Of a DNA stretch of 10,668 nt, positions 1 to 7,062 are shown piece by piece (position 1 is the stretch's first letter; each line of letters opens with the position of its first letter). This DNA is from Beijerinckiaceae bacterium (lineage in GTDB: Bacteria; Pseudomonadota; Alphaproteobacteria; Rhizobiales; Beijerinckiaceae). Under the pieces are notes generated by a model. The model ran no database searches. It saw only the letters and a list, made by a program, of their open reading frames with translations, and had not been told where the DNA came from. The DNA is taken from assembly GCA_027311205.1 (NCBI GenBank), contig DAICZI010000027.1, forward strand, positions 1 to 10,668. Direction: 5' to 3'. A program made the translations under genes and the position numbers.

Positions 1-12
1 CATCATGAGCAG

Positions 13-34
13 CCCCGCGATGAGCGGGGTTTTT
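13..34 (+). terminator. Rho-independent terminator of an upstream gene
   Basis: A 6-bp all-GC stem (CCCCGC at 13-18, GCGGGG at 24-29) with a 5-nt loop is followed directly by five T residues at 30-34. This is a textbook intrinsic terminator reading on the plus strand. It would end transcription of whatever lies left of the window and separates it from the tRNA pair that follows. Confidence 0.85.
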
Positions 35-76
35 CATCCCTTCCGGCACAAGCGCACAAACGCTTGCCAACTGGAC

Positions 77-161
77 GGAGGAGTGTCCCGAGTGGCAAAG
101 GGGGCGGACTGTAAATCCGCTGGCTACGCCTTCGTAGGTTCGAGTCCTACCTCCTCCACCA
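77..161 (+). tRNA. tRNA-Tyr (anticodon GUA)
   Basis: The acceptor stem GGAGGAG (77-83) pairs with CTCCTCC (151-157), followed by discriminator A and an encoded CCA at 159-161. The anticodon stem GCGGA/TCCGC (104-108, 116-120) frames a loop with GTA at 111-113. A long variable arm precedes the T arm with GGTTCGAGTCC, as expected for a class II tRNA-Tyr. It decodes UAU and UAC. The anticodon is normal, so this tRNA is not an amber suppressor, which matters because of the in-frame TAG in hss. It is 30 nt upstream of tRNA-Gly and probably co-transcribed with it. Confidence 0.96.
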
Positions 162-191
162 CTTGTTTATTGGTCCAGCGCTACCGCGCCT

Positions 192-265
192 GCGGGTGTA
201 GCTCAATGGTAGAGCAGCAGCCTTCCAAGCTGAATACGAGGGTTCGATTCCCTTCACCCGCTCCA
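192..265 (+). tRNA. tRNA-Gly (anticodon UCC)
   Basis: The acceptor stem GCGGGTG (192-198) pairs with CACCCGC (255-261), with discriminator T262 and an encoded CCA at 263-265. The D arm is GCTC/GAGC. The anticodon stem (217-221, 229-233) closes a 7-nt loop carrying TCC at 224-226; its outermost pair is G-A, a mismatch I recall from alphaproteobacterial copies. The T arm has the usual GGTTCGATTCC. It decodes GGA and GGG. No clear terminator is visible in the 79 nt between this tRNA and the end of the convergent hss gene. Confidence 0.96.
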
Positions 266-344
266 GTTTCAAAACACTGTTCGCTTTGCGTGAGCTATAC
301 CGGCCGCCCTTTCCTTTGACGCGCCCGTTCCCGGATGCACCGCA

Positions 345-1790
345 TCATCGCACGATGACATTGTGAAATTGCCACGGGTCGCTTTCGTCAATATCTTCGG
401 GGAACAGCCCGCCGCGATTGTGCAGAGGCGTCCAGCCGGTATAATGGCCGGTCACTGGCCCAAGATAGGGTGTTTGCACCTCAAGACAGCGGCGGAAATC
501 CATTTCGTCGGCTTCCAGAATGCCGGCCTTGGGGTTTTCCAGCGCCCAGACCATGCCGGCCAGCACGGCGGACGTCACCTGCAGGCCGGTGGCGTTCTGA
601 TAGGGCGCGAGGGAGCGGGCCTCCTCAACCGAAAGCTGCGAGCCATACCAATAGGCATTTTTGGCATGGCCGTAGAGCAGCACCCCCAATTCATCAATGC
701 CATCGAGAATTTCGCTTTCGCCCAGAATATGCGAGGCGGGCTGGCGCTGCCATTGCGCACCGGCCATTTCATCGAGCGACAGAACGGCATCATCGGCGGG
801 GTGGTAGGCATAGTGGCAGGTGGGCGCATAGGTGATCTTGCCGGCCTCGCGCACACTGAAATAATCGGCAATCGAAATCGCCTCATTATGCGTCACCAGA
901 AAGGCATGCTGCGCCTGCGCTGTTGGCGTCCAGGAACGCACTTTGGTGCCAGCGCCCGGCCGCAGCAGATAAATCGCGCAATCGGGGCCAAAATCATGAC
1001 GGCGGCCTTCCGGCGGCAGGCGCTTTTCATGCGTGCCAAAGCCGAGTTCGGCTGGCTGCAAACCTTCCGACACAAAACCTTCGACCGACCAGGTATTGAC
1101 GAACACGCCGCGCGGCTTGGGACTTTTGGCCCGCTGCGTGTCGCGCTCTGCAATATGGATGCCCTTGACGCCGCAGCGTTGCATCAGCCGCGCCCAATCC
1201 TCCCGCGAGCGCGGGTCATCATGGCTGATGCCGCAATCTTTGGCGACATTCAGCAGGGCTTGCTTGACGAACCACGACACCATGCCCGGATTGGCCCCGC
1301 AGGTTGTCACCGCGCTGGGGCCCGTTTTCAGCGTGCGGCGCAAATCCAGCATGGATTCACGCAAAGCATAATTGGAGCGCTGCGACACGGTGAGGCGCGT
1401 GTCGGTGTAAAACCCCGGCCAGGGCTCGATGCACGTGTCGATATAAAGGGCATTGATTTCGTGGCAAAGCCGCACCAGCGCCACCGAGGACACTTCAACG
1501 GAAAGATTGACCAGAAACCCCTGCCCGCCGCCTTCTGTGAGCAACGGCTTCAGCACATCAGCGTAATTCTCCCGCGTCAGAGCCATTTTGATAAAGCGGA
1601 TGCCGCGCTCATCAAGGAGTTCGCGTCCCCCGTCATCGGGCGCGATCACCACCATGCGCTTGCGATCATGGGCAATATGGCGCTATATCAACGGCAAAGT
1701 CCCTTTGCCGATCGAGCCGAAGCCGATCATCACAAGCGGCCCATCGCAACGGGCAAGGACAGGCGCGGCGCCTTTGGTGGCATTCGGCAT
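345..1790 (-). pseudogene. hss: Homospermidine synthase, interrupted by an in-frame amber codon
   Basis: Homospermidine synthase makes homospermidine from putrescine in an NAD-dependent reaction and belongs to the saccharopine-dehydrogenase-like Rossmann enzymes. It is the typical polyamine route of many Alphaproteobacteria. Read from ATG at 1790, the frame gives 35 residues ending in the dinucleotide-binding loop MIGFGSIGKG (residues 21-30) and TLPLI. A TAG follows at codon 36 (1685-1683), and the same frame then continues without shift to a TGA at 345-347. The whole conceptual product is 481 residues including codon 36, close to the usual 475-480. Family hallmarks after the stop include PDDGG, an EPW near residue 122 and CGANPGMVS near 164-172. 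Glutamate is the residue I would expect at codon 36, so one base change (GAG to TAG) explains the break. Restart at ATG 1655 would give 436 residues lacking the GxGxxG loop, so it is unlikely to be active. It lies 102 nt downstream of the sensor gene on the same strand. Confidence 0.85.
1683..1685 (-). other. In-frame amber codon within hss
   Basis: On the minus strand the codons around this site read TTG CCG TTG ATA TAG CGC CAT ATT. Reading frame is kept on both sides: the distance from ATG 1790 is 35 codons, and the downstream ATG at 1655 is exactly ten codons further on. The residues on both sides fit homospermidine synthase, so this is a substitution and not an indel. Confidence 0.9.
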
Positions 1791-1892
1791 GGCGGGGGGC
1801 TCTCACAAGAGAAAAAGTCTTGCGCCCTGATGCGATGAAAATGTGACAGTTGCAAGTTTGCCCTGTCCTGCGTCCCTGTCCGGAGCCGCGCC

Positions 1893-2957
1893 CTAGCGCT
1901 GCCCGAACCGCGAAGGCGAGCGCTGGAACAGGCTGGCGATGAGATCATCACCGCCATAACCGTCAATCGGATACATCGCCGTCGTGACATGGAGCTCAAA
2001 GCCCGCCAGTTCAGGCGTCGGAAACTCTTCGGTGACGAGACCACTTATCCGGTGCCTGATGAAATCAAGGTCAGCGCGATACCGCAGCAAGGGCAGGAGC
2101 ACGGCAAAACGGCGTTGCGGCAGCCGGGCAATCAAATCATGGCGCCTCAACCGTGGCCGCAGGGTCGAGACCAGCCTTTGCTCTATGGCGGGCAGGATGC
2201 GTTCGGCGGGAGGGCGACCACTACGGCGAGGCTCGATGCCAACCAGACCGGCGCAACGACTGCGCACCAGCGACATCTCGACCACACGATCAACCTCTTG
2301 CAGAAAAACATCATGCTCGAAGACATCGCAGCGCGACTCCGTGAAGTCCCATTCCGGCTTGATCACCGCCGAACGCCGCTCGAAGCGCTCGGCAGCCGCG
2401 CTGGCTTTGGCGGCCATCTCGCCCTGGACAAGTCCCCCAACGGACTGGGCGCAGATTTCCAGCCTGTGCAATTTTTCGGCATCAAATGTGTCGGCATGGC
2501 GCGAAATCAGCGTCAGAACCCCCATCACGTCGCCCTTGTCATCACGCACCGGCACGCCGGCATAAAAGCGCAAATGCTCATCGCCAATGACCGAGGGGTT
2601 CTCGGCAAACCTTGGGTCGCGGCGCAAGTTGGTGACGACCATCGGCTGGCCGCTACGCAGCACTACCGCCGAAATGGCCTCTCGGAAGGGAATGTTTTGC
2701 CGGGATGCTCCCAGACAGTGGCGCACTTCAAAGTGGCTGGATTTTGCCACCAGCAGCGCCACGATATCGACCGCGAAGCTCGCCTTTGCCGTTTCCAGGA
2801 GATCCCCGACGCACGGTGGCTGTTGCGCCAACGTTTGATTCAAGGGAAGGACCCGGGAACGCATGGGCGCCCCGGCGCTGAACATGTGAACGATATTACC
2901 CATTTCTTGCCCCAGATTTTGCAGGGTCTCGATACGCATCGAGCCCCATGTCAGCAT
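1893..2957 (-). CDS. GAF domain protein with degenerate (non-catalytic) GGDEF domain
   Basis: The 354-residue protein has no signal peptide or membrane segment, so it should be cytosolic. Residues about 46-175 form a GAF domain, with the typical late strand pattern FYAGVPVRDDKGDVMGVLTL at 131-150. Residues about 212-345 resemble a diguanylate cyclase fold: RHDLIARL precedes the signature position, and a late strand with YPIDGYGGDDL follows. The signature itself reads RLPQRRFAVLLP where an active enzyme has RLGGDEFAVLLP, so GGDEF is PQRRF (280-284) and both catalytic acidic residues are lost. I infer that it makes no c-di-GMP and acts as a sensor or protein-interaction module. The start is uncertain. 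ATG 2957 has no Shine-Dalgarno and lies only 7 nt from a CtrA box; ATG 2939 (residue 7, preceded by GGGG) or ATG 2903 (residue 19) may be the real start. hss follows 102 nt downstream on the same strand. Confidence 0.82.
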   Translation of the reverse strand: MLTWGSMRIETLQNLGQEMGNIVHMFSAGAPMRSRVLPLNQTLAQQPPCVGDLLETAKASFAVDIVALLVAKSSHFEVRHCLGASRQNIPFREAISAVVLRSGQPMVVTNLRRDPRFAENPSVIGDEHLRFYAGVPVRDDKGDVMGVLTLISRHADTFDAEKLHRLEICAQSVGGLVQGEMAAKASAAAERFERRSAVIKPEWDFTESRCDVFEHDVFLQEVDRVVEMSLVRSRCAGLVGIEPRRSGRPPAERILPAIEQRLVSTLRPRLRRHDLIARLPQRRFAVLLPLLRYRADLDFIRHRISGLVTEEFPTPELAGFELHVTTAMYPIDGYGGDDLIASLFQRSPSRFGQR

Positions 2958-2963
2958 TTGATT

Positions 2964-2979
2964 GTTAACAAAATCTTAA
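2964..2979 (-). promoter_or_regulatory. CtrA-type binding box upstream of the GAF/GGDEF-like gene
   Basis: On the minus strand the sequence reads TTAAGATTTTGTTAAC, an exact match to the alphaproteobacterial cell-cycle regulator CtrA consensus TTAA-N7-TTAAC. It points toward the minus-strand gene and sits 7 nt before ATG 2957 or 25 nt before ATG 2939. The surrounding 100 bp is much more AT-rich than the genes, as promoters here would be, so a chance match in AT-rich DNA must be considered. CtrA control of a signalling protein with a GGDEF-like domain would fit known regulons, but that is inference. Confidence 0.5.
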
Positions 2980-3104
2980 TTCTAAAACTGTTCGTCCTTA
3001 AACCATTTCCAGAAAGACTATAAATCCCGGAAATTTTATAATAATATCGGGCGTGCTTTTTATGTATATTTCAAAATATGAACGCTTGGAGATTTCGCTT
3101 GCGC
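2980..3104. other. AT-rich intergenic region between sensor gene and IS element
   Basis: This 125-bp stretch is strongly AT-rich compared with the flanking genes. It contains a TATAAT at 3037-3042 without a convincing -35 partner, and a perfect palindrome ATATTT-CA-AAATAT at 3066-3079. It presumably holds the promoter of the minus-strand GAF gene. I see no gene here: the frame opening at 3053 on the plus strand is only an upstream extension of the transposase frame, beginning outside the proposed IS end. Confidence 0.5.
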
Positions 3105-3106
3105 TA

Positions 3107-3118
3107 GAGCACTCCCCG
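3107..3118 (+). repeat. Putative left terminal inverted repeat of the IS630-like element
   Basis: GAGCACTCCCCG here is the inverse of CGGGGTATGCTC at 4169-4180 with 10 of 12 positions matching. A shared AGTCAG block lies just inside both ends when about five bases are allowed as a gap. The outer neighbour is TA, the preferred IS630 target. The ends are degenerate and were found by eye, so the boundary may be off by a few bases. Confidence 0.45.
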
Positions 3119-3208
3119 TATGTTCTGACTCGCATTTTTGAGGAGGTGGGATTCCCTTATGCCCAGGAATGGGCGAATCTGCGCTCCTCTCTGATTTGGG
3201 GGCGCAAG

Positions 3209-4156
3209 ATGTTGCGAGGCCATTCCTTCGATCTGCGCATGTGTGTGATTGCGTTGGTTGAAGGCGGGGTGTCGCGGCGGGCTGCGGCGCGGCCATTGCT
3301 GGTTTCTGAATCGTCGGCGATAAAGTGGTTCAGGCGCTTTAGGGAAACGGGCAGCTTTGCTGAAACGCCCGGCAAGAAAGCGAGGCCATCACCGCTGGAC
3401 GCCCATGCGGAATGGTTGCTGGCTTTGGTCGCCCGCGAACCCGACCTGACGCGCGCCGGGATTGAAGCCCGTCTTCTCGATGAGCTTGATTGCAAAACCA
3501 CCGACAGCTCGATCGCGCGGTTTTTTCAGCGCCACAAACTCAGCTATAAAAAAACGCTGCACGCCAGCGAACAGCACCGGGAAGACGTGGCCCCAGGAAG
3601 ACGTGGCCAAGGCGCGCGTAGAATGGAGAAAGGCGCAACTGGCGCTTGATCCGGACAAACTGGTTTTCGTCGATGAAACCGGCACAAACACCCGGGTGAC
3701 GCGCACGCGCGGACGCTGCCGGAAGGGCACGCGTCTGGTCGATGACGCGCCGCAGGGGCACTGGAAAACAACGACCTTCGTGGCCGGGTTGCGCCATGAC
3801 GCCATCATTGCGTCCCTGGTCATCGATCGGTCGATGAACGTCGTGATCTTTCAGGCCTGGCTGGCGCAGAACCTCGCGCCAACCCTGACCGAAGGCGACA
3901 TTGTCGTCATGGACAACCTGCCGGCTCACAAGGTTGCAGGCGTGCGCGATCATCGAAAGCACGGGTACCAGGCTGTTGTATCTGCCGCTTTATTCGCCCG
4001 ATCTCAATCCCATCGCGATGATGTTCGCCAAGCTCAAGGCCCTGCTGCGAAAAGCCAGGGAAAGAACCCTCGATAAACTATGGGATCGCATCGGTGCCAT
4101 CCTCGACGAGCTCAGCCCACCTGAATGCGCAAATTATTTCCGGCATGATAGCTATG
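3209..4156 (+). pseudogene. IS630-family DDE transposase, frameshifted and catalytically mutated
   Basis: Translation from ATG 3209 gives an N-terminal helix-turn-helix region (SFDLRMCVIALVEGGVSRRA, then a second helix with SSAIKWFRRF) and a linker ending in YKKTLHASEQHREDVA. A 16-bp tandem duplication at 3577-3608 shifts the frame. The next frame carries the first catalytic Asp in VFVDETGTNT (3672-3674) and the second in VVMDNLPAHK (3912-3914). A second shift near 3948, best explained by loss of two bases, moves reading into the frame with YLPLYSPDLNPI. There the usual catalytic Glu (NPIE) is Ala, codon GCG at 4015-4017. The C-terminal ECANYFRH pattern is present, but no stop follows at the usual place and the frame runs on through the right IS end. 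Length without the lesions would be about 310-320 residues. ATG 3209 is chosen because it starts the conserved family sequence and lies inside the IS end. Confidence 0.85.
3577..3608 (+). repeat. 16-bp near-perfect tandem duplication causing a frameshift
   Basis: Two adjacent 16-bp units, CCGGGAAGACGTGGCC (3577-3592) and CCAGGAAGACGTGGCC (3593-3608), differ at one base. Removing one unit restores a continuous transposase frame reading HREDVAKARVEWRKAQ. Because 16 is not divisible by 3, the duplication breaks the gene. The single mismatch suggests the duplication is not very recent. Confidence 0.85.
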
Positions 4157-4168
4157 GATCAAGTCAGC

Positions 4169-4180
4169 CGGGGTATGCTC
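4169..4180 (+). repeat. Putative right terminal inverted repeat of the IS630-like element
   Basis: CGGGGTATGCTC pairs in inverse orientation with the left end at 3107-3118 (10 of 12 positions). It lies about 25 nt beyond the last recognisable transposase residues, where an IS630 right end would be expected. The next two bases are CA where the duplicated TA would be predicted. Confidence 0.45.
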
Positions 4181-4222
4181 CAGTTCCGGTTTGGTGTTCG
4201 GATCGACTGCTGATACTGGCGC

Positions 4223-4636
4223 ATGTGGAATGGAAAAGCCAAGCTTGCGCAGAAAAGTATCGACAGCATCCGCCCGGTTATGCATCAATTCCGGGGCGAA
4301 CCGGGCAGCAGAAGGTCCACGGCGCCGTCCCGAAAGTTCTGGACCGCGTTGCAGGCGCTGGACGGTTATCTTGGTGGCCAGAGTCACTGGCTGGTCAATT
4401 ATGCCGAACACCATCGGGCTGGATCGCGAGCTGGAACCGCGATCACCGAAGGCACAGCCAATTTCCTGGTGAACCGCCGAATGAATAAATCGCAGTAGAT
4501 GCGCTGGTCGCGGCGCGGCGCCGATCTCTTGTTGCAAGGTCGCTGCGCCGTCTACAATGGCACGTTCGACACTGCATATTGGCGAAAGTTCCAACCAACT
4601 AACGATTCATCCCCATCAATTGCAATCGCCGCCTGA
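4223..4636 (+). pseudogene. C-terminal remnant of a second transposase (probably ISKra4-like) with internal amber codon
   Basis: The frame from ATG 4223 reads MWNGKAKLAQKSID, then ALQALDGYLGGQSHWLVNYAE, then TAITEGTANFLVNRRMNKSQ, followed by TAG at 4496-4498. The same frame continues MRWSRRGADLLLQGRCAVYNG and ends at TGA 4634-4636. The block from TEG..N..VNRRMNK through QMRWSRRGA.LLLQ.R is a familiar C-terminal signature of a transposase family that I recall as ISKra4; that family name is moderately secure. Glutamine is expected at the TAG position, since related proteins read KSQQMRWS, so CAG to TAG fits. In-frame TGA at 4211-4213 precedes ATG 4223, and the N-terminal two thirds of the protein are absent. 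The remnant starts about 40 nt after the IS630-like right end, so the two elements were probably nested or adjacent. I find no matching N-terminal half left of the IS630 copy. Confidence 0.68.
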
Positions 4637-4700
4637 CCGCCAAGCTTGAGCCGGTCCCTGTTATCCGTCGCTCAGGCTTTGAAATCCATGGGAAAGACGA

Positions 4701-6110
4701 ATGATGACAAACAAGCCAACACGCACTGAAACTGATACGTTTGGCCCGATTGAAGTGCCAGCCGATCACTACTGGGGTGCTCAGACGCAGCGCGCGCTGG
4801 AGACTTTCAGGATTGGCGCGGAGCGGATGCCGTTGCCGCTCATTCATGCCCTCGGGCTGGTCAAGCAGGCTGCCGCTTTGGTCAATGGCGAGCTGGGACT
4901 TTTGCCAGCCCCCCTGACGGCCGCCATTGCAGGGGCCGCGCAAGAGACGGCAGCCGGAGAGCGCGACGCAGAATATCCCCTGCTGATCTGGCAGACAGGG
5001 TCCGGTACCCAAACCAACATGAACGTGAATGAGGTCATCGCCAATCTAGCCAATGAGCGACTTGGCAGCGCACGCGGGACCAAGTTCCCCGTGCATCCCA
5101 ACGATCACGTCAATCTTGGGCAATCATCGAACGACTGTTTTCCCACCGCGATGCACATCGCCACGGTATTGCAGATCAAGCATCATCTTTTCCCGGCGCT
5201 AGAGCAATTGCACCAGGTTTTAGCGCAGAAAGCCGACGCCTTTGATGATATCGTCAAGATTGGCCGCACCCATTTGCAGGATGCCATACCGATCACCCTC
5301 GGCCAGGAATTTTCCGGCTATAGTGCGCAAGTGGCGCTGGGCCGCGCCCGCATCGAGGCGACCTTGCCGGGATTATGGGCGCTGCCACAAGGCGCAACGG
5401 CGGTCGGCACTGGCTTGAACACGCATCCGCGCTTTGCCGATGCTTTTGCAGAGCAGATGAGCACCCTCACGGGGCAACCCTTCACGTCCGCAGCCAATAA
5501 ATTCGAGGCGATAGCCGCGCATGACGCGATGGTGTTTACCCAGGGAGCGCTGACCAGTCTGGCGTCGGGCCTGTTCAAGATTGGCAGCGACATCCGCCTG
5601 ATGGGATCAGGGCCGCGCGCCGGGCTGGGCGAGTTGCGCTTGCCGGAAAACGAGCCCGGCTCTTCAATCATGCCGGGCAAGGTGAACCCGACGCAGATCG
5701 AAGCCTTGTGCATGGTTTGCGCGCAGGTCATGGGCAACAACACAATTGTTGCCTTTGCAGATAGCCAGGGGCAGTTTGAACTGAATGTCTTCAAGCCCCT
5801 GATCGCCAACGCTGTGTTGCAGTCCATTCGTATTCTGGCGGATGCGGCAACGAGTTTTGCCATCCATTGCATCACCGGGATTGAGGCCGACCGCGCGCGT
5901 ATAGATGATCTGTTGCGGCGGTCCCTGATGCTGGTGACCGCTCTGGTGCCCATCATCGGCTACGACAAGGCCGCCAGTATCGCCAGGACGGCGCACGCCG
6001 AGGGGCTCACATTGCGCGAAGCAGCCTTGCGCAGCGGCTATGTCAGCACCGAAAGTTTTGACCGGCTGGTGCGTCCGGAGGCAATGACCGGCCACGCCAA
6101 ACCGCTCTAG
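4701..6110 (+). CDS. fumC: Fumarate hydratase, class II (fumarase C)
   Basis: The 469-residue protein matches the iron-independent, homotetrameric fumarase that interconverts fumarate and L-malate in the TCA cycle. Motifs in order: FGPIEVP and YWGAQTQRA near the N terminus, [13 protein letters not shown] (100-112), SSND (142-145), GRTHLQDA (188-195, His191 being the expected acid/base residue) and the superfamily signature [11 protein letters not shown] (320-330) carrying the catalytic serine loop. Length is close to the usual 460-470. Two ATG codons stand in tandem at 4701 and 4704, and a weak GGAAAGA lies at 4691-4697, so either may be used. The stop is TAG at 6108-6110, at the family-typical end of the protein, which shows that TAG does terminate genes here. 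It follows the IS graveyard by 64 nt with no obvious promoter, and converges with the SDR gene. Confidence 0.97.
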   Translation: MMTNKPTRTETDTFGPIEVPADHYWGAQTQRALETFRIGAERMPLPLIHALGLVKQAAALVNGELGLLPAPLTAAIAGAAQETAAGERDAEYPLLIWQTGSGTQTNMNVNEVIANLANERLGSARGTKFPVHPNDHVNLGQSSNDCFPTAMHIATVLQIKHHLFPALEQLHQVLAQKADAFDDIVKIGRTHLQDAIPITLGQEFSGYSAQVALGRARIEATLPGLWALPQGATAVGTGLNTHPRFADAFAEQMSTLTGQPFTSAANKFEAIAAHDAMVFTQGALTSLASGLFKIGSDIRLMGSGPRAGLGELRLPENEPGSSIMPGKVNPTQIEALCMVCAQVMGNNTIVAFADSQGQFELNVFKPLIANAVLQSIRILADAATSFAIHCITGIEADRARIDDLLRRSLMLVTALVPIIGYDKAASIARTAHAEGLTLREAALRSGYVSTESFDRLVRPEAMTGHAKPL

Positions 6111-6125
6111 AAATCAACGCAAGAG

Positions 6126-6148
6126 AACGGGAGCGTCGTGCGCCCGTT
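6126..6148. terminator. Possible hairpin between convergent fumC and SDR genes
   Basis: AACGGG (6126-6131) and CCCGTT (6143-6148) form a stem that extends inward by a GC/GC pairing around an A-G mismatch, closing on a 5-nt loop. It starts 15 nt after the fumC stop. There is no T run on either side, so it is at best a weak or factor-assisted terminator. The rest of the 139-nt gap to the SDR stop shows no gene that I can support. Confidence 0.3.
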
Positions 6149-6249
6149 GCCAACGCCGCTGGGGCGCTGGAGACCGCCTCGGAAACCGAAGTGCCGCTCT
6201 GCCTCAAGACCGACTTGGCCGGCCCTTGTGATGCGTTGGGGTTGGCCGC

Positions 6250-7047
6250 TCAAAGGACGCGGGCACTGAGCCCACCATCGACCGGCAGGCACACACCGGT
6301 GATGTATTGCGCCTGGTCGGACGCAAGAAACACGGCGGCATGGGCGACGTCCCAGCCGGTACCCATCCGCCCCATGGGGCACGCGGCATTTCGCGCCGCG
6401 ACCATGGCATCGGCGTCGGCATATTGGCCGGAAATCTGCTGGTAAATCAGCGGCGTATCCATGAGGCCAGGCAAGATCGCATTGACCCTGATACCTTTGG
6501 CGGCATATTGCAATGCCAGTGCGACGGAAGCCTGATTGACCGCCGCCTTGGTGGCATAATAGGCAAAATACGGATAGGAAACGTAGCGGATCGACGCCAA
6601 TGAGGAAATATTGGTGATGACGCCGCGCCCCTGCGCTTCCATGATCGGCAGCACATATTTGCAGGCGAGATAGACGCTTGAAAGATTGAGATCGACGGAG
6701 TCTTTCCAATCGGCCTCCGACAATTCCACGGGTCCGCCCATGTGGGTGGCCCCGACATTATTGTGCAGAATGTCGATGCGCCCGCATGATGCAAAGGCGG
6801 CAGCCACGCTGCGGGCGACGTCACTGGCTTTGGTCACATCCGCAGTAATTTCATCGGCAATGCCGCCTTCGCCCCTGATGAGCGCCGCTGTTTCCGCCGC
6901 TGCTGCGGCAACGATATCGACCGCGATCACCCGTGCTCCCGCCCGCGCATAGGCCACCGCCGCGGCCTTGCCATTGCCCCAGCCGGGGCCAACCGATCCC
7001 GCGCCAAACACGAGGACCACGCGGCCTGCCAGACGATCATCCTTCAT
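6250..7047 (-). CDS. SDR-family NAD(P)-dependent oxidoreductase
   Basis: The 265-residue protein is a classical short-chain dehydrogenase. The cofactor loop is the variant FGAGSVGPGWGNG (14-26) in place of TGxxxGIG. Asp44 at the end of the second strand suggests NAD(H) preference. NNVG at 96-99 corresponds to the NNAG motif. Ser148/149, Tyr163 and Lys167 (YYATK) form the catalytic set, and LPVDGG near the C terminus is typical. It should oxidise an alcohol or beta-hydroxyacyl group, or do the reverse; the substrate is not visible. It is the last gene of the ligase-PPC-SDR operon. ATG 7047 has a good Shine-Dalgarno, AAGGGAG (7053-7059), within the 15-nt gap after the PPC stop. In this context it may carry out an oxidation step on the CoA-activated compound. 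Confidence 0.93.
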   Translation of the reverse strand: MKDDRLAGRVVLVFGAGSVGPGWGNGKAAAVAYARAGARVIAVDIVAAAAAETAALIRGEGGIADEITADVTKASDVARSVAAAFASCGRIDILHNNVGATHMGGPVELSEADWKDSVDLNLSSVYLACKYVLPIMEAQGRGVITNISSLASIRYVSYPYFAYYATKAAVNQASVALALQYAAKGIRVNAILPGLMDTPLIYQQISGQYADADAMVAARNAACPMGRMGTGWDVAHAAVFLASDQAQYITGVCLPVDGGLSARVL

Positions 7048-7062
7048 GCCATCTCCCTTCGC

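Larger units (their letters stand above)
3105..4182 (+). mobile_element. Decayed IS630-family insertion sequence
   Basis: The element carries one transposase pseudogene on the plus strand and is bounded by degenerate inverted ends at 3107-3118 and 4169-4180, giving about 1074 bp, a normal size for IS630. Members of this family insert at TA and duplicate it. A TA is present just outside the left end (3105-3106), while the right side reads CA (4181-4182), consistent with one later mutation. The coding region has two frameshifts, a lost catalytic residue and no stop at the expected place, so the copy should be immobile. The right end abuts another transposase remnant. Confidence 0.7.

Noticed and set aside
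363..1838. 491-codon open frame on the plus strand opposite hss
   Set aside because: It lies antisense to a clearly recognisable enzyme, its translation resembles no family I know, and such long antisense frames are common in GC-rich codon-biased genes.
1989..3023. 344-codon open frame on the plus strand opposite the GAF gene
   Set aside because: Antisense shadow of a gene with clear domain pattern; the product is rich in His, Arg and Gln with no recognisable motif.
3066..3079. Perfect ATATTT-CA-AAATAT palindrome as an operator or origin
   Set aside because: Single short AT palindrome in AT-rich DNA next to an IS; no repeats of it and no partner features.
4112..4594. 160-codon minus-strand frame across the transposase remnants
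   Set aside because: Antisense to two recognisable transposase fragments; no family resemblance.
6111..6268. Read-through extension of fumC past its TAG stop
   Set aside because: The frame stays open for some fifty codons, but fumC already has family-typical length and the extension resembles nothing.
6107..6709. 200-codon minus-strand frame across the fumC-SDR gap
   Set aside because: It overlaps the SDR gene in a shifted frame and shows only out-of-frame echoes of it; nothing recognisable remains in the gap itself.
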